Assembly: GCF_949987515.2 (NCBI RefSeq)
Contig: NC_082687.1
Location: 118,215,838 to 118,279,837, forward strand
Direction of reading: 5' to 3'
Length of the DNA stretch: 64,000 bases
Origin: Delphinus delphis
Taxonomy: Eukaryota; Chordata; Mammalia; Artiodactyla; Delphinidae
Each line of letters opens with the position of its first letter. Positions within the stretch are counted from its first letter, which is position 1. The notes under the pieces were generated by a model that saw only the letters and a list, made by a program, of their open reading frames with translations, was not told where the DNA came from and did no database searches. Of the stretch, positions 47,921 to 61,744 are shown one piece after another. The position numbers and the translations under genes were made by a program.

Positions 47921-50900
47921 ACTGTCGCAAGTGTCTTCTTAGGATCTTAGAAATAAGGAGCACATGATTACCTGCAAATAGCTCTTAATGGATCTGAGCA
48001 GAGATATGCCAAGGCAGATATCTTTGTGATTATATATCTTAGTGATTGTCATCCATGTAAACCATTATTTGAAAAGGCTCTCTAACAGTTGAAAATTTTA
48101 CATTATTTGTTTTTTATTTTTGCACTCATGTTGCTATTTTATTTCTTCTTTTAATGCTTGAAAAACCCTTATGATTATTCTATCATATTTCATTGTCTTA
48201 AAATATGTTATACTGAAGTTTGAATTTTTAAAAACTTCCCTTTGATCATAAGGTTCTAAGTGTTAAATTCTTTTTAGATTCAATTATATTTGTTATCAGT
48301 ACACAGTGAATCAAAACAAAGTAGATTTATTATAAATTTTTATAAATAATTATTAAATATCAAAACTGAAATTTTGAAATACAAGAAATACATCTCTTTG
48401 TTCTTTGAATATTTTATTTTGGGAATTTTCAGATCTACAGAGAAGCTGAAAGAAGAGTACCATAGTCATCTTCACAGCTTTCACTTAGATTCACGAGTTG
48501 TTAATGTTTTGGCACATTCACTTGAGGAGAGATCAAGTACATATAATATAGAATGACATTTTGTTTCCCAAGTTTATACCAGCCCCAGGTTTAGAATGAA
48601 ATCCTATTTATAAGTTGTAGTTCCGGCACCCTCCCTGTTTCGGTAGGATTTACAGTCCACCCAAAGGTCTCCCACCTCCTCCCTTATTCCTGAGATGTCC
48701 TGGATTTGTCTCAGATGTGCATATGAGTAAGTTTGTTGGTTACCACCTGGAACCTACTATTACCTTCTCTATACATAGCCCTCCGTGAAGAAATATACTG
48801 TATCCATAAAGGTGTGACCTGGAAACTTCCTACAGTCCCAAGTATGCCCACAGATACCTAACCTTCCCACCAGGCATCAAGAACTCGGATCCAGCATCTC
48901 CTTAGCAGAGCACCACTGCCCCTAGTAACTAATGCACGTTTCTCTCTCAGGCTATTACTGCTGTTCTGTGTTTTCTAATGTTCTTGATGCCTTGGCACCA
49001 AGTCCATTTATAAATGCTTCCCTGTTCCTTCTGTCATGTTATACAAATCACAGAGGTACCAAAACAGCTGCTTTCCCCAATACCTTTTTTTAAAAAAATA
49101 AAACAACTATTTACATTTTACCCTACAGCGTTAATACCATCACCAAAAGACTCAAACACGAATTCCTGGGGAACCTGGCTATGGACAGATTCCTCGTCAC
49201 CATCTTTCAGTGAAGTAAAGTCCATTTTTCTCTCTGATTTCCAAAGCGTTGTTATTGGGCCTGATTTGCCTTCCTTCGTTCTCACACAGGGAAAGTTCTA
49301 TTCAGCCGGCTCTTCAGTCTCTCATGCAAGTTGACCCCTAATGAACCTACCATATTTCAATACCTGTCATGGACACCACTCCAGCTTAAGGTCTTCCCCA
49401 GCATTCAGGCACATTCACGCCCATACATAAACAACGCATCTATGAGAGCCAGAAATTAAATCCCAAGTTAGCATATCTGCACATATGTGTAACGTGGTAA
49501 TTCAAAATAAGAAGAAAAATAATTTAGGAACAAAGTTAACAGAGAAATAAATTTATTTATGGTCAACCTAATTACACTCTTGAAGTAAGAAAAAAGTATG
49601 TGATTTGGGTTGTTGGTGAATTCTAGGAACAAACGCCTTTTGTACCTTTTGCTAGTACAACTAATAGCTAGGAAGGGGGAACAGCAAGCCTTGTAATTTG
49701 GATGAATTTTGGAATTTCTGTTCATTTTGAAACCAATGAAGGAAACTAAAAACTTAGTTTACTTCAGTGCAATTGTGGTAGTTTGGGGTTTTCTAGAAGT
49801 GTCTATGAATTTTTTAAAGCTTGGGAAATTGTTCCCCTCTGAATGTACACATGAGTGAACACACTAATTCTGAGAAGTGACCGACCTTTACCTTCTAGTT
49901 TTTGTGGTTTCTAATGGTATAATGATGTCTAGTGCATGCATTTAAAACTTTTGCCGGATTTAAAACAGAAACATATTTAAAAATTTTATTGACTGATTTC
50001 ACATTCTTGTCTAATTGTGTTTTCATTTTAGAAAAACAAAAATAACCAGGGGCTGTTTAAAGACAAACTAATTAAAACAACCTTTCTTTAAAGGTTTTTC
50101 AATGTAGCTTATGAAGGTTAAACATTTAAATTAGGGAAATGCCTTTTTTTCCCTGAATTGTCTTTATTTTTGAACTTGGGTGCTGGGAGCTTAGAATATG
50201 GATCTCTGCCCAACTTATATGTTGTAATAATTTATTAATTATTTCCACTATTTCTTCATTTATTCAATACATAGTAAGAGAAAAATAGTAACTTTACTTA
50301 CACCATAAGACAGTTGGTAAGGCATTCTGTGAGTGCATTCCTTGTTGTTAGAGAGGGAACAGTTGTAAAAGAACTGTTTCTAATGTTAAAATTTCTAAAT
50401 TAAAAAAAACTAAAAACAGTAATTTGTCCAATTTCAGGCAAAATCATTGCTTTCTAACTTGCACTAGCCGATTGAAACTGGTTGGTAGGTGCTGTAAAAT
50501 GCCCACCTTTCCTTATTTCTCTTTTCATTTTATATTTTTGGAGAAAAGAGGGCAACATTCCACAAAGTCCCACACTTTCATTCCTTTGTTTCATTCCTTT
50601 GTTAACACCATGTTCATCTGACTGGCTTCCCATTTCATTACTTCTGTCTTGTCTTCATATATTAATTTTGCTTTACTCTTATCTCCTCTCTAATGAAATA
50701 TTCATATAACTTTCTTTCCCTCTAAATAGACTGAAATGTAACCTTCAAATGAGAGCCAGGAGAAGAAACAATGGCGCAATGTTTTCTTAATCTTTATAAA
50801 TAACACTGTACTAAAATTTGAGGTTTCTAATTTGGTTGTTTTTTCTTGCAGTTGAATGAGTTAAATAATTAAAAAGAAAATTTACACTTATTGAAATTTT

Positions 50901-51045
50901 TGAAAAATTAGATTTTTACTCCAAAACAGTACTTACATATTTTATGTTTCAGCATTTTCAAAGATCTTTAGAGCAAGAATTAATTTAGATACGTCTTATC
51001 CATCAGCTGTAATGAGATGAATTTTGAGTTTGCAGGATATAAAAG
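47921..51045. other. Mostly unassigned
   Basis: Positions 48415-48545 resemble a common ancient repeat ('gagaagctgaaagaagagta', 'agattcacgagttgttaatg') but I cannot name it. Positions 48600-49450 are less AT-rich and carry no recognised repeat. A 106-codon open frame at 49014-49334 has no domain. No splice-site or coding evidence is strong enough for an exon. Confidence 0.4.
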
Positions 51046-51056
51046 AGTTTCACTTG

Positions 51057-51181
51057 GGAATTCCCTGGCAGCACAGTGGTTAGGGCTCCGCGCTTTCACT
51101 GCTGTGGGCCCAGGTTCAGTCCGTGGTCAGGGAACTAAGATCCTGCAAAATGCGTAGCGTGGCCAAAAAAAGAAAAAAAAA
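51057..51181 (+). mobile_element. Short tRNA-derived SINE ('ggaattccctggc' type), plus strand
   Basis: About 125 bp: 'ggaattccctggcagcacag', then 'ctttcactgctgtgggccc', B-box-like 'aggttcagtccgt', 'gggaactaagatcctgcaa' and an A-rich tail. The duplication 'agtttcacttg' lies at 51046-51056 and 51182-51192. It is a different cetartiodactyl SINE type from the other copies here. Confidence 0.93.
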
Positions 51182-51192
51182 AGTTTCACTTG

Positions 51193-54100
51193 ACAGCTAT
51201 GGTCATGTATTCTGATAATACATATTATTGTTTTATATTTTTTTATTTGTAATCTCTGAAAAATAAATGCCATGTTGACACTAAGCACTCAATAAATCCT
51301 CAGCAGTTAAACATGGCTCCTGGTCCCCAGAAGCCCTGCCAGGACTTGGGATTCAAGAGAGGGTAAAGGGGCAGGGAGAGTGAATGAGTACATAGATAAG
51401 CATGGATGGCAGGGTTGTGAGATATTTTTGCTTGAGAGCACTGAGTTTAAATTTGTCTATATTTTGACTTTAGAATCTCGTTAAATCTGGTGTTGTTTTA
51501 ACCTGTATTTTAAGAAGATCTGTATTGTCTAGAATTATTTAAATTACTGAGGATCCTATTATCTTCTTGGGGTTATATAATACAGATATGTATGTAAATA
51601 TTCTGACACTCATTTGCAAACATGTTACAATTTTAATTCCCACTAAGCCTACTCTAAGTTTATGCTTCACGTAACATAAGAGTATGTTCACCAGTTCATT
51701 TTTCCATGTGTGCAATAGTTTAGAACTCTTTAATATTAATTCTTTAGAACTGAAGTTTCTTAAATTGATCTCAGTCAAAAAACAAGTTTGTATTCAGAAA
51801 GTTTAGGGAAAACAATTCCAATTCAGATGTGAGTGTCTGTGTATGTATCATTTATTTTCCTTTAGTATAATTAAATCAATTAATTTTCGTAGCATATATT
51901 TAAAAGTGAAAAGAACATTTGACTTTTAAAGGAAAACTTTCCGTAAGGCATTCTCACGAAAGCAGCTTTACTGACCATTTGGAAACATTTATTTTTTAAA
52001 CAAAGTGGTAAAGCAGAAATGGGCTTACCAGGCAGAAAATACTGCTCTGGGACAAAATTTCAAGTCTCTTGATAAAAAATACAATTGTGGTTAAATTCAT
52101 GGGTGGCTTGTTTTGCTTTTGTTGCCAAGTGTTGGGAACCAGTGGTCTATGGTGACTGGCAGCAGTTCTCCAGGGACTTTTAAAGCATGTGACCTTCTAA
52201 GCTCTAGGACTGAGTTTTAGAGTTACCGGAAAAGCTGTCTCATTGACCAGACCTATGTTCACTACCATCTTGTGCCTGGCTAAACAAGATGGCCAGATTA
52301 GGAAATGTTTCTGAACAGATTTATGATAAATGGATCATTTGATTTATTTTTAGTAACTTGAATGGAAACTTTGAGAATATATTTTCAGAACAATTTTTAT
52401 ATTTGAATTAGATACAAGACTAGGGACAGTTACTTTTATGAGTTGGGGAGGGTGGTGGTCTGCTTTCATTTCTTACTATTACTTTTTAAATCCTGAATGA
52501 TCCCTGCAAAATATTATCATCCTTGTCTTTGTAGATGGGAAAAAAGAAGACCAGAAAAGAGTGAGCAGCCTGAAGGTCACACACAACTAGTAAGTACTCA
52601 AGCTCAGGCTTGCCTTTCACCAAAGTTTGTTTTTCCATTAAATCGCATGGCCCCGTCCTCCAAATATGGTACCTGCCAGAATGTCCTTTAGAGATATTTA
52701 GAAATAAAAAGATCACCGTTGGAAGCAGTACTCGATGAATAAACTCTAGGCTTTCTTCTGTTTACTCAGTGAGGTGTGAAATTATCCAAGCATTTCCTCA
52801 CTAGCTTATAAAAAATTAGAACCTTTTCATTGTGTTCAATTTGAAACTTATGCAGAAGTTCTTGTGAATTTAGTTCTATATGTGATTGAATACAGGAAAA
52901 AGTGTTTAAAATTATAGCATCTTTTATAATGCTATAATTAATCCAGGATCATTCTCCAGAAAGCTACCCAATGAAAATATAAATAGCTTTTAAACAGTCT
53001 TTTTTTTTTTTTCTTTTTTTCCAAAATTGTTCACGGTTCTACTGTTAGCCAGTTAATGTTTTTGGAGGAACTGTTTGGAGTAATAATAGAACTGAAAATG
53101 AACACAGTGAAGATGTCAAACATTGTTAATCTAGTGTTCCATTATAAATATGCTAATGTAACATATCTGGCAGGAGTTGGAATTTCTAACATGATGTAGC
53201 ATACTGATGCATAATGAGTTTATGCTATATAGCTATTCCACAGAGTTTAGCAAATCCTTCAGTTTTTGGCAAACTTTAGTGTGATTAGCAACTTTCTGAA
53301 TCCCTTTCTATCTTTTAAGGTAACATTCTTGGATTTGAATTGTTCACTGATGTCGGTGGATCAGAGTCCTGGGTGTTAATGTAGAGAGAATGAAGGGTCA
53401 CAGGTTAGAGACCTGTGGAAAGTGCTAACTGCCCATGTACGTCTGCTCTGTGTAACATCTGATTAGGCTTGTCACATTCAGCAAAGCTACTGAGAGCCTG
53501 GTGGAGTTTGCCATAGATTGTAAATTCTGGGAATGCCTATGGAAAAAGACCTTTGTTCATCTCAGTGTGGATTTATTTCTTCCTCTCTTTGATCAGGGAA
53601 GAAAAAATTTTTTATTGTTGGTCTCTGTAATTGGTTCTCACATCCTTCTTTCCATATCGGTAAACAATCTGATTAGCTGTTCCTGCTGATAACTAAATAG
53701 GGGTGGAGGAATGGAGAGTAGTATCCATGAAATAAACCTAGAGTCAGGATGTGGTCACCTATTTCAAAACCTTGGAGATTATTTGTAACCTCATACAGTT
53801 CCCACCTTGTAATGTCTAACGCTCAGAAGAAAAATACTTGGTTGGATTTTGAAATATTCTGACCAATTTTTTTTTTTAATAGATTCTCCTGAAAATCACT
53901 TAAAATAGCTAGGGTGATGGAAAAAAAAAAAAAAAAAGAGATAAACCAAATAGGACCTTGGTTTCCTCCTAGATAGATAAAAGAGACCTTATGCTCCTGG
54001 CATTTTATCTCTGTTTCTGTGTGAGGCTAAGCAACCACCATGGGCTACTTCTTCTTGACTCACAGATGATCACAAGTAGCTGATGGAGTTTTATTTACAC

Positions 54101-57100
54101 AGTTGAGGACGGAACAACACGACCTTCAATGGATAGCAGGGGTTCATGTTTCATAGGTTTAAGGCTTTTTCTTGACACATCCCAAATAATCCAGGTTTCC
54201 TTAAGACCCCGGGCATGTCACCTCAACCTGGAATTTTGGGGGCTCAACCAATGTTTATTTTTTTTAAATTATTTGTTTGCTCAGAAAGGATGTTCATTTA
54301 AACTTAAATAATATATTACTTATTTTTATGTCTGTTTCTTAAAACTGTCCCATGGAAAAGTCCCTTTTCAAGCTAGGTTCTAAAGGAAAGGCCTGCAGAT
54401 TGCCCTTTCTCAGTTCTGTTTTCATTCCAGCTTTGGAGTATTAAGGGATTGGGGAAGTTAAGATAAGATCCCCAATCCTAACAAGCCTCACTTTTATCCA
54501 AACAAAATTTAAAACCCAAGTAAGGGTGTTCGTTATACTGAAGCAAATCAAAGGCACTACTAAACTTTGTTGCTTAAAAGCCAGATAATGGTTAAGTGGT
54601 TAAATGCTGAACACATGTATAAATAAACACCAGGACAAGAATTTTCTTAATAAGAATTTTGGTAAGAAATTTAAGAAATCTTAAAGTGGAAAGTATTTAT
54701 ATTTTCCCGCTTCAATTCTTATTTCCATTTTGTTTCCCTAAATAACTAATTATACATTTGCCACAATCCCCATAGAGATTAAGTTTGGGGGCATATTCTA
54801 ACATACCTTTCTTTTAATCTCTTCCAATTCAGTTCACTAAATTGCTCTCATGCCCTCTGCTCTCACACAGATTTGAAGGGTATTTACTTAGAACTCATAA
54901 GGAAAAGCCATCGTATGTTATCAAAGTGTATTTGAAAATATATAAATTATACCACATACCAAAGACATAATTCTGTTTTTAATGGATCCACCAAAAACTG
55001 AATTGTCCTTTCCAGCCAAAGACAATGTTTGATGTTACAAAAGAGATGGAAAACTTCCCTTAGAAGTCCCTTAAAAAATTGTTTCTTGGCGGCTTTATAA
55101 GATAAGCACTACAAAATTGAACTAAATAATTTATCATTTTAATTAAGTGATTTTATACAATGCATTGCTTTGAATTTCTCACTTCTCTCATACTTGCTAT
55201 TACAATATCTACTTGGGCATTTTGAATATGATAAAATTACTCTTCTCTGGAACTATAAACTAACAGTGTTCTTAGCATTTACACTCAACATGCAGTGAAA
55301 TAGATCATTAAAGTATTTCTTAGTAAAACAAAGACAAATCTGGAGAAATCTTTGCTTAGTTGATTTCCTATATTTACATTGCTTTTTGTTTCTGATAGTT
55401 GTTTGGCATCGCATATGGTAGCACAAAAGCAAATCCAGAATCTTGTTTTAGCTTAAAACATTGGATAAAATGTGATAAGTACCACACTAACATGGAGGAT
55501 TGAGAGGCTAAAGACAATGCATTTATTGTACTATCCTTTAAAATTATTTTAACAACATTAAACAATGACAATTTATTTAACATTTATTATTGCTCCTGGG
55601 AGAAAAGGTGTAATTTTTAAAAATTTCACATGCTTTACATAAAACAAACATATCTAATAGTAAATTTAAAAATTTTAAATCATAGATAATTACTAGTGTT
55701 GAAACAACTTTGTTTAGTTTTGTTTGGTAAGAAAGATTTCTCTTATAAAATATGCATTATTTTAAATAAATAATTCCACAAAAATCCTAGGATCAAGAAA
55801 GAAATTGCTGTGGCTTGATTGTCTCAGGCAGGTGATGTGAGATGGGGATGCAAGTAATTATGGTCTTTTGAGATTCTGATCTTGTTTCCAGACTGCATTT
55901 GTTCCTTTTTATGTAAACAGCAGATAACTTGAACTGATTGTCAGGTCTGTTAAGTAAAAAAAGAATCAAAGCTACTGAGGAAAAAAGGTATATTTCATAG
56001 GGTTACTAAATTCACAACAAAGCTTTGAAAGTTATTGTTGAACATGTCATTTATTTTAGAATAAGCCAGCTTGGAGTGAGGATGGAATTAATTTTGCTTC
56101 AGGTCATCATTATTATAAGCTATTACTAAGATATAAACACAAAAATGTTTGAAATTCTGGTATAGAACAAGGAACTTGCACAATTGTCCTTGTCCAATAA
56201 CTAAAATATTACTTGGTAAGATGAACAAAGAATATTTCTTGTAAGAATGACACTGAATATTTTAAAGAAAAGAGATCTGTTGACTTTATGTGTAGATGGT
56301 TTCAATTTAGAAAAGACTATTTGGGAATTTGTCCATCGCAGTTTATTTATCCACTTTATTTTCTCAAAGTCCCTCCTACTGGAAAGCGTTTAAGGGTTAT
56401 TCTTCTTGAAAGAGTTATATGGACTATGTGTGTCCTCTCATTGTTTCAATTAAGGGTCCTCAGCTGTTTTTCTCATTGTGAAGTGAAAAACAAAGAATTA
56501 ATTTGTTCTCTTCTGTTAAAGGTCTATTTTGCAAAGGCCAGACGTTTTGTATATTCACATGGAAAGATGGGAACTTTATGTGAAATGGCTATATTCTTGC
56601 CTAAGGAAATGTGCAGAATATATTAACTTATGGTTTTTATAAGAAACTCTTTCTGGCACTTCAATGGGTTTTTGAAGGGTTTTTGGATTATGGTATACAT
56701 TATAGATGGATCTGGTACTGTGTAAGTGTTTAAGGCAAGGCACATCATGGTTAATTTATGCGCCGTCCGCTTGTTTTAATCATATGAAAAAGAAAGGTGA
56801 ATCTTTCTGAAGAAGCTTTTGTGATACTAAATAACAGCCAGATACCACCAATAAGCCAGATACACTTACGTCTGCACTGGACTGAACAGTTTAAGAAACT
56901 ATAAGGAGTGAATAGACCCATTTTCTTCAACAATTCATATTTTCTAAAAAAAGAAAACATCATAGAAAAATAAATGCAGTTTTCACGGCTTATATGTTTC
57001 AAGTCCATGAACACATAGGCTATTAAAAAAAATTCCATAAGGGAATTATAGCCTATTTCCTCTGATAGGAAAACTTCGTCTTTTAAGCATCTTACATTTG

Positions 57101-57239
57101 ATTAAGTGTAAGAAATGAAAAGTTTACGCAGGCCAGATGAAGGGTATACAACCTGCTTGCATAATTATAAAGTAAATATCGTTTATTGTGCTCTTATTCT
57201 GTGTTAGAAAAATGATAGATTTACGTCCACTTTAAAAAA
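51193..57239. other. Longest repeat-poor tract; no gene identified
   Basis: About 6 kb with few recognisable repeats. A possible MIR-like trace lies at 52495-52640 ('aaggtcacacacaactagta'), a 16-A run near 53920 and poly-T near 53000. Open frames, for example 112 codons at 56288-56626, show no recognisable domain. It could contain unique regulatory sequence, but nothing in the text proves it. Confidence 0.4.
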
Positions 57240-57375
57240 TCCTGTTAATAATCCTATAAAGAATGGATTGTTTTCCTCATTTTATTGATGAGGAAACTTA
57301 AGATCTCAGAGATTAAATGACCTCTCCAAGGTTTCACCACTAATGCCTTGCCTTACTAGGATACGTGGCAACTAC
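57240..57375 (+). repeat. MIR-like ancient repeat remnant
   Basis: 'tttattgatgaggaaactta' and 'agattaaatgacctctccaa' are typical of a common MIR/L2-age element. Confidence 0.55.
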
Positions 57376-57591
57376 AACTCTTCTTTCTTGTGTATCAGAC
57401 TGCCTCTTTTATGTAGTCAGGCACTCGTAATACTCATGTCCAAGTCAAGGTTCTCATAAGAAATAGAAAATGTACTCAAAGTTTTCAGAAAAGAATCAGT
57501 TGAGGAGGATATTATTTTAAATGCCTGTAAGATCTCCATAAGAACTCAGGACAAGTTGAATTTGTAGCCCTTTGGAAGAGCTCCAGAGAAT

Positions 57592-57616
57592 GCTCTCTCT
57601 TGCGCGTGCGCTCTCT

Positions 57617-57679
<63 letters not shown>

Positions 57680-57700
57680 CCTCTCCCTCCCTCCCTCCCT

Positions 57701-57763
<63 letters not shown>
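57592..57763. repeat. CT microsatellite with CCCT core and CG-rich interruption
   Basis: A polypyrimidine array of about 170 bp: CT repeats, interrupted at 57601-57610 by 'tgcgcgtgcg', a CCCT tract at about 57685-57708, then more CT. Long frames through it on both strands (Ser-Leu or Arg-Glu repeats) are artefacts. Confidence 0.98.
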
Positions 57764-57768
<5 letters not shown>

Positions 57769-59503
57769 CATTTCTCTTCGTAGCACATAAATGCTGTGCT
57801 TTTCATAGTGTTACCAGCTCCCTCTCATCCTCTCCCAGTCTTCTTGGTGTGCAGGACTGCAGCCAGCATCCCCATTGCTGCCTATTAGAAAGTCTCTGCA
57901 AGCCTCTGATTGACCCCAGGTTATATTTTGGAGCCAGGGCACTCAGTTCAAGATCTCAGGGCTAGGCTTTCAATCTCATTGCTGGTCCAATCAGATCTAA
58001 TGGCAGGAATGATCACACACTCTCTCTGCTTACTTGGAGGGGCACAAGTGCACATTCAGATATATCTGGTACAACCCAGAACTTCTGTTTTCCTGGGATT
58101 TGGGAATTTTATTTGCACTTTTCTGTTCCATAATTATGAGGAGCATGAAGAATTTAAGTTCACACGGGACACTGCAGAGTTGATGATTCAGTAGATGCTT
58201 TACATTTAGTGATTGGTTGGTGAAATATTTTGAGTTTCTGGATTCTAAATGAAAATGTTTAAAGAATTAAAAAAGCTTTTTATAGGCCTTTTCTCCATGG
58301 GGAAGAAAATAGAGGTTATGTTCTCTTTTGCTGGTCACTAGAGTTCTCTTAAGAGTAATGTTCTAGAGGAAATGTGAGAGGATATTAGTACCATTTTTCT
58401 CTTGCCTGGAAAATGGTAAACATGTCCATAGAGAAGAAAACCTCTCCATAGATTATTTTTGTTTCCATTAACTTTAGTAATTGATCTCTTTTTCAATTGG
58501 CTGGCTTAAAAGAAAAGATAATTCATGACAATACAAGAGAATTTAATTGAAAAGCCTAGGGATGTTCTTGCATAGTAAAGAAGCAATTCAAAACGTTAGT
58601 CTGTGCTTAGATATATTCCTAATGAAATTTTAAGCATTAGGAAGTTTGTTAACCTCTCACCATATTGTAGCAATATATTTATTTGTCTTCGAGGTTTGTG
58701 TTGATAGCTCTCAGTTCTAAAGGACACCAAAGCACTGATGTTAGTAAAATCCAAAGAACTAAAACTAGTCCAATAAGAAACACAGGCTTGTGTCATCAGT
58801 AGTGTACATTTTCTGCCAGTCTTTACTTCTGGTACAAAAATATTTCCCAAGAAAAAGACTAGCTACAATTGGAAGACGCTTTAAACTGTGATGGCTTTGC
58901 ATCATTTATTCATTAATCTTATTGAATAGTTTAAATTAAAATTACATTTGTAATAGCTGTAGCTATTGCTTGATTATGCTGCTACTACAAATGAATTTCT
59001 ATAGACTTGATTATAAAACAATCCAGAATAAATTTATTTTCCTATTTTACCCTTTTCAGTAATATACTACTTATAAAATAAAGACAAAGGTTGTGCGTTG
59101 AATTTATGACTATATATGAGGGCATTTTATCCTGTTTTTGGCTTTGGAAAATTTCAAGACTTTGTGAAAATATCTCCAAACTACGTCATCGTATGTTGAG
59201 GAAGTGATTAGACGATCCCAGATTTTAAGGTGCATAGTTTTATAGTTTAGATAGATTTCTTGTCAATCATCTGTTTCTTCTTCAAATGCCAGTAAGTCAC
59301 TTTATGGTGGACTGAAATTGAATATTTTATCTTTATGTAGTGTGAATTTCAATTGTATAGGATTTTGGGGAAAAGAACACCTGCACATCAACAACAAAAA
59401 AGGAAATCATGGAAAATATTATCAGAGTTGTCATATCTTCAGCTACTGATTTTTTTTTTTTTAGAAATTCAAAATATAAAATAAGTAAATACATAAGCAA
59501 GCG
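57764..59503. other. No gene identified
   Basis: AT-rich sequence without a recognised repeat family or exon. Confidence 0.5.
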
Positions 59504-59549
59504 TACACACACACACACACACACAGACACAGACACACACACACACGCA
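59504..59549. repeat. CA microsatellite
   Basis: (CA)n with 'cagacacagaca' interruptions. Confidence 0.97.
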
Positions 59550-59769
59550 TGTACTCATACTGTTATCTGGGCCTGAAGTCAGATTAGCCCCAAAGCGTAG
59601 TCCAAGCGGAATACTAGATAGCTCATATACTTGGCCTCCCAAAAGCAATGAAACTGTATCATTGGGTGCAGTGGCTCTTCGTGTGTATCATGTATTGTAG
59701 GGAAAAAATTACTGGACTTAACATACATAGTACAGCTAAATGAATATTAGGCAAAACATCAGTGGATGG

Positions 59770-59930
59770 AATATAAGCCTGGCTCAGTCTGTAATCTTTC
59801 TGAACCTCAGTTTCCATGTTTGTAAAGTGGTAATAATTGCTTGCCTTACTTTACTACATTAATACAAAGGGTAAAGTGAGATGATATATGTAAGAGTGCT
59901 TTGTTATCTAGCCCACACTCCACATAACTG
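59770..59930 (+). mobile_element. MIR SINE remnant, plus strand
   Basis: 'ctgaacctcagtttccatgt', 'gtaaagtggtaataattgc' and 'gtgagatgatatatgtaaga' follow the MIR core. Confidence 0.72.
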
Positions 59931-60410
59931 AGATATTATTTGGGGGAGTCAAGAGACTAAGTTATGTTTATGACTGCATTTAGGACAAAGCTTAAAAAGA
60001 ATGTCTGTGTATGTTAAAGGTAATATGGTTGGATATTGGAGAAAGGTTTGGGAAGTTATTGGGTTGTGTTTTGGCTAGAAACTAAGTCACACAATTCACA
60101 CATCTTTTTAAATATGTTTTCCAAGTGACACATGCAAGTAATTTTAAAAAGTCAAATAATTTAACAAGATTTATTTAAAACAAAGAGTTATCTCCTGTCC
60201 ACTCTGCACCCAAATACATAGAACACATCCCTAGTCCTCAAAGGTAGCTATTTTCAACTTTTAGATACTTAGCTGATTATTTGTTTAGTATTTAACACTG
60301 TATTTCTAAATAACATATCATACTGTTCCTTGCTATTTCATCTTAACTTTCCATGGGTGGAAGATAAGACTTCGGCTACCTTTCACACCATCCACCTCCC
60401 AGACACACAC

Positions 60411-60654
60411 ACACGTATACTCGTATGCATGCACACTCCTGTGCACACCTGTCTTTGCGTACACACACATATACATGCACACTCCCGTGCACACCTATCT
60501 TTGCAGCCTACTCACTAGTACACACATGTACACTCGTGTGCATGCACACTCCTGTGCACACCTATCTTTGCGTACACACACATATACACGCACACTCGTG
60601 CATACACATTCCCATGTGCACCTATCTTTGCACACCTACTCACTAGTACACACA
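60411..60654. repeat. Minisatellite with 113-bp period and 46-bp subunits
   Basis: 'gcacactcctgtgcacacct' occurs at 60431 and 60544, a 113-bp offset. Inside each unit a related subunit follows 46 bp later, at 60477 and 60590. Both units end in 'actcactagtacacac' (60511-60525 and 60640-60653). The motif 'cctatctttgc' recurs in every subunit. The array is rich in alternating purine-pyrimidine (CA/TG, TATA). Confidence 0.93.
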
Positions 60655-60844
60655 GCCTCTGACATCAACCTAATATAGTTACAACATGAGTTTTGGTTGA
60701 AAAAATAGTTTTTACATTATTATGAATCTGTAATATTATTCACTACTGATGCTTACCATTATGTTTTTGTACAAAGGTTTTACTTTCCCTGATGTTAATT
60801 ATTTTATATATTCGTTTGTTTCATTTTCTATATACTAATCACTA

Positions 60845-61730
60845 ATTAATTCCCAGACTTTCCATCATAAGTGTAATCCTCATCTCAATAATTTCAAATA
60901 CATCAAGCATCCCACCAAATTTGGCTTCTTGGGGATCTCTCCCTGAGCCCGCTGTCCTCCCACTCTCATTTTCTAGCTGTGATTCTGAGATCCCCCTTTG
61001 TCTTCACCCAAATTATTAATTACCTGTGCTTTTTTCCTCTCTTGATTCTTTAATTCCAGGATCTCATGTTTTATCCTTCCTTAATTTAGTCTCATTCTAT
61101 TGGCACATACCTCCAGTAACATCCTAAGAAATGGATTTAGCTGGGGATTCATTTTTTTTGAAAATTTGCGTATCAGAATATGTACTTATTCTACTCTGAC
61201 ACTTACTAATAGTATCACGGGACTTAGAATCCAGCGTTGAAAAGTATTTTCTTTCAGAACTTTTGTTATTGCTCTCTCTCGCTGCTATTAGGAAGTTTCT
61301 GATGTCTAGTCCCTTGTTTGTGACCTGAACTTTTTCTGTCTAGAGGCTTTTAGGATGCTCTTGTTATTTTAAGTGTTGTATCATTTCAAAATGTTGGGCT
61401 TTGCTATTATCTTTTTCTCACTGTTTCTTTGAACCCTTTGTCGGCCCTTTAACACTGGAAACATATATCGTTCGCTTTCTTGATTTTTTTCTTAATAATT
61501 TCCTCTGCATTATTTTTTCCATTCTCTCTTTTAGAAATTCTTATCATTCATAAATTTAGTTTGAGATAGTTTCTGTAAATTTCTTAGCTGCTCTCTCTCT
61601 TTCTCTCTGGAAGAAGATTTATGATTTAACAGTAACTTCTAAGCTTTCTATTTTTTGTAGTATCACCTTCATAATATTCAAGAACTATTATTTGTTGTTG
61701 GAATATTCATTTTAATAAGACCTGGTTTTG
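60845..61730 (-). mobile_element. Ancient L1-like (L1M/HAL1-type) 5'/ORF1 region, minus strand
   Basis: 'tcaaaatgttgggctttgc', 'ggccctttaacactggaaac', 'aataatttcctctgcattat' and 'ttagaaattcttatcattca' parallel the ORF1 region of old L1 read in reverse, comparable to 26060-26450 of the full-length copy. No frame survives. Confidence 0.5.
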
Positions 61731-61744
61731 TTTTATATATACAT

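Noticed and set aside
49014..49334. 106-codon frame in a moderately GC-richer region as an exon
   Set aside because: No recognisable protein motif and no flanking splice signals that I could defend.
57517..57965. Long Arg-Glu or Ser-Leu repeat proteins on both strands
   Set aside because: They are frames through a CT microsatellite and have no independent support.
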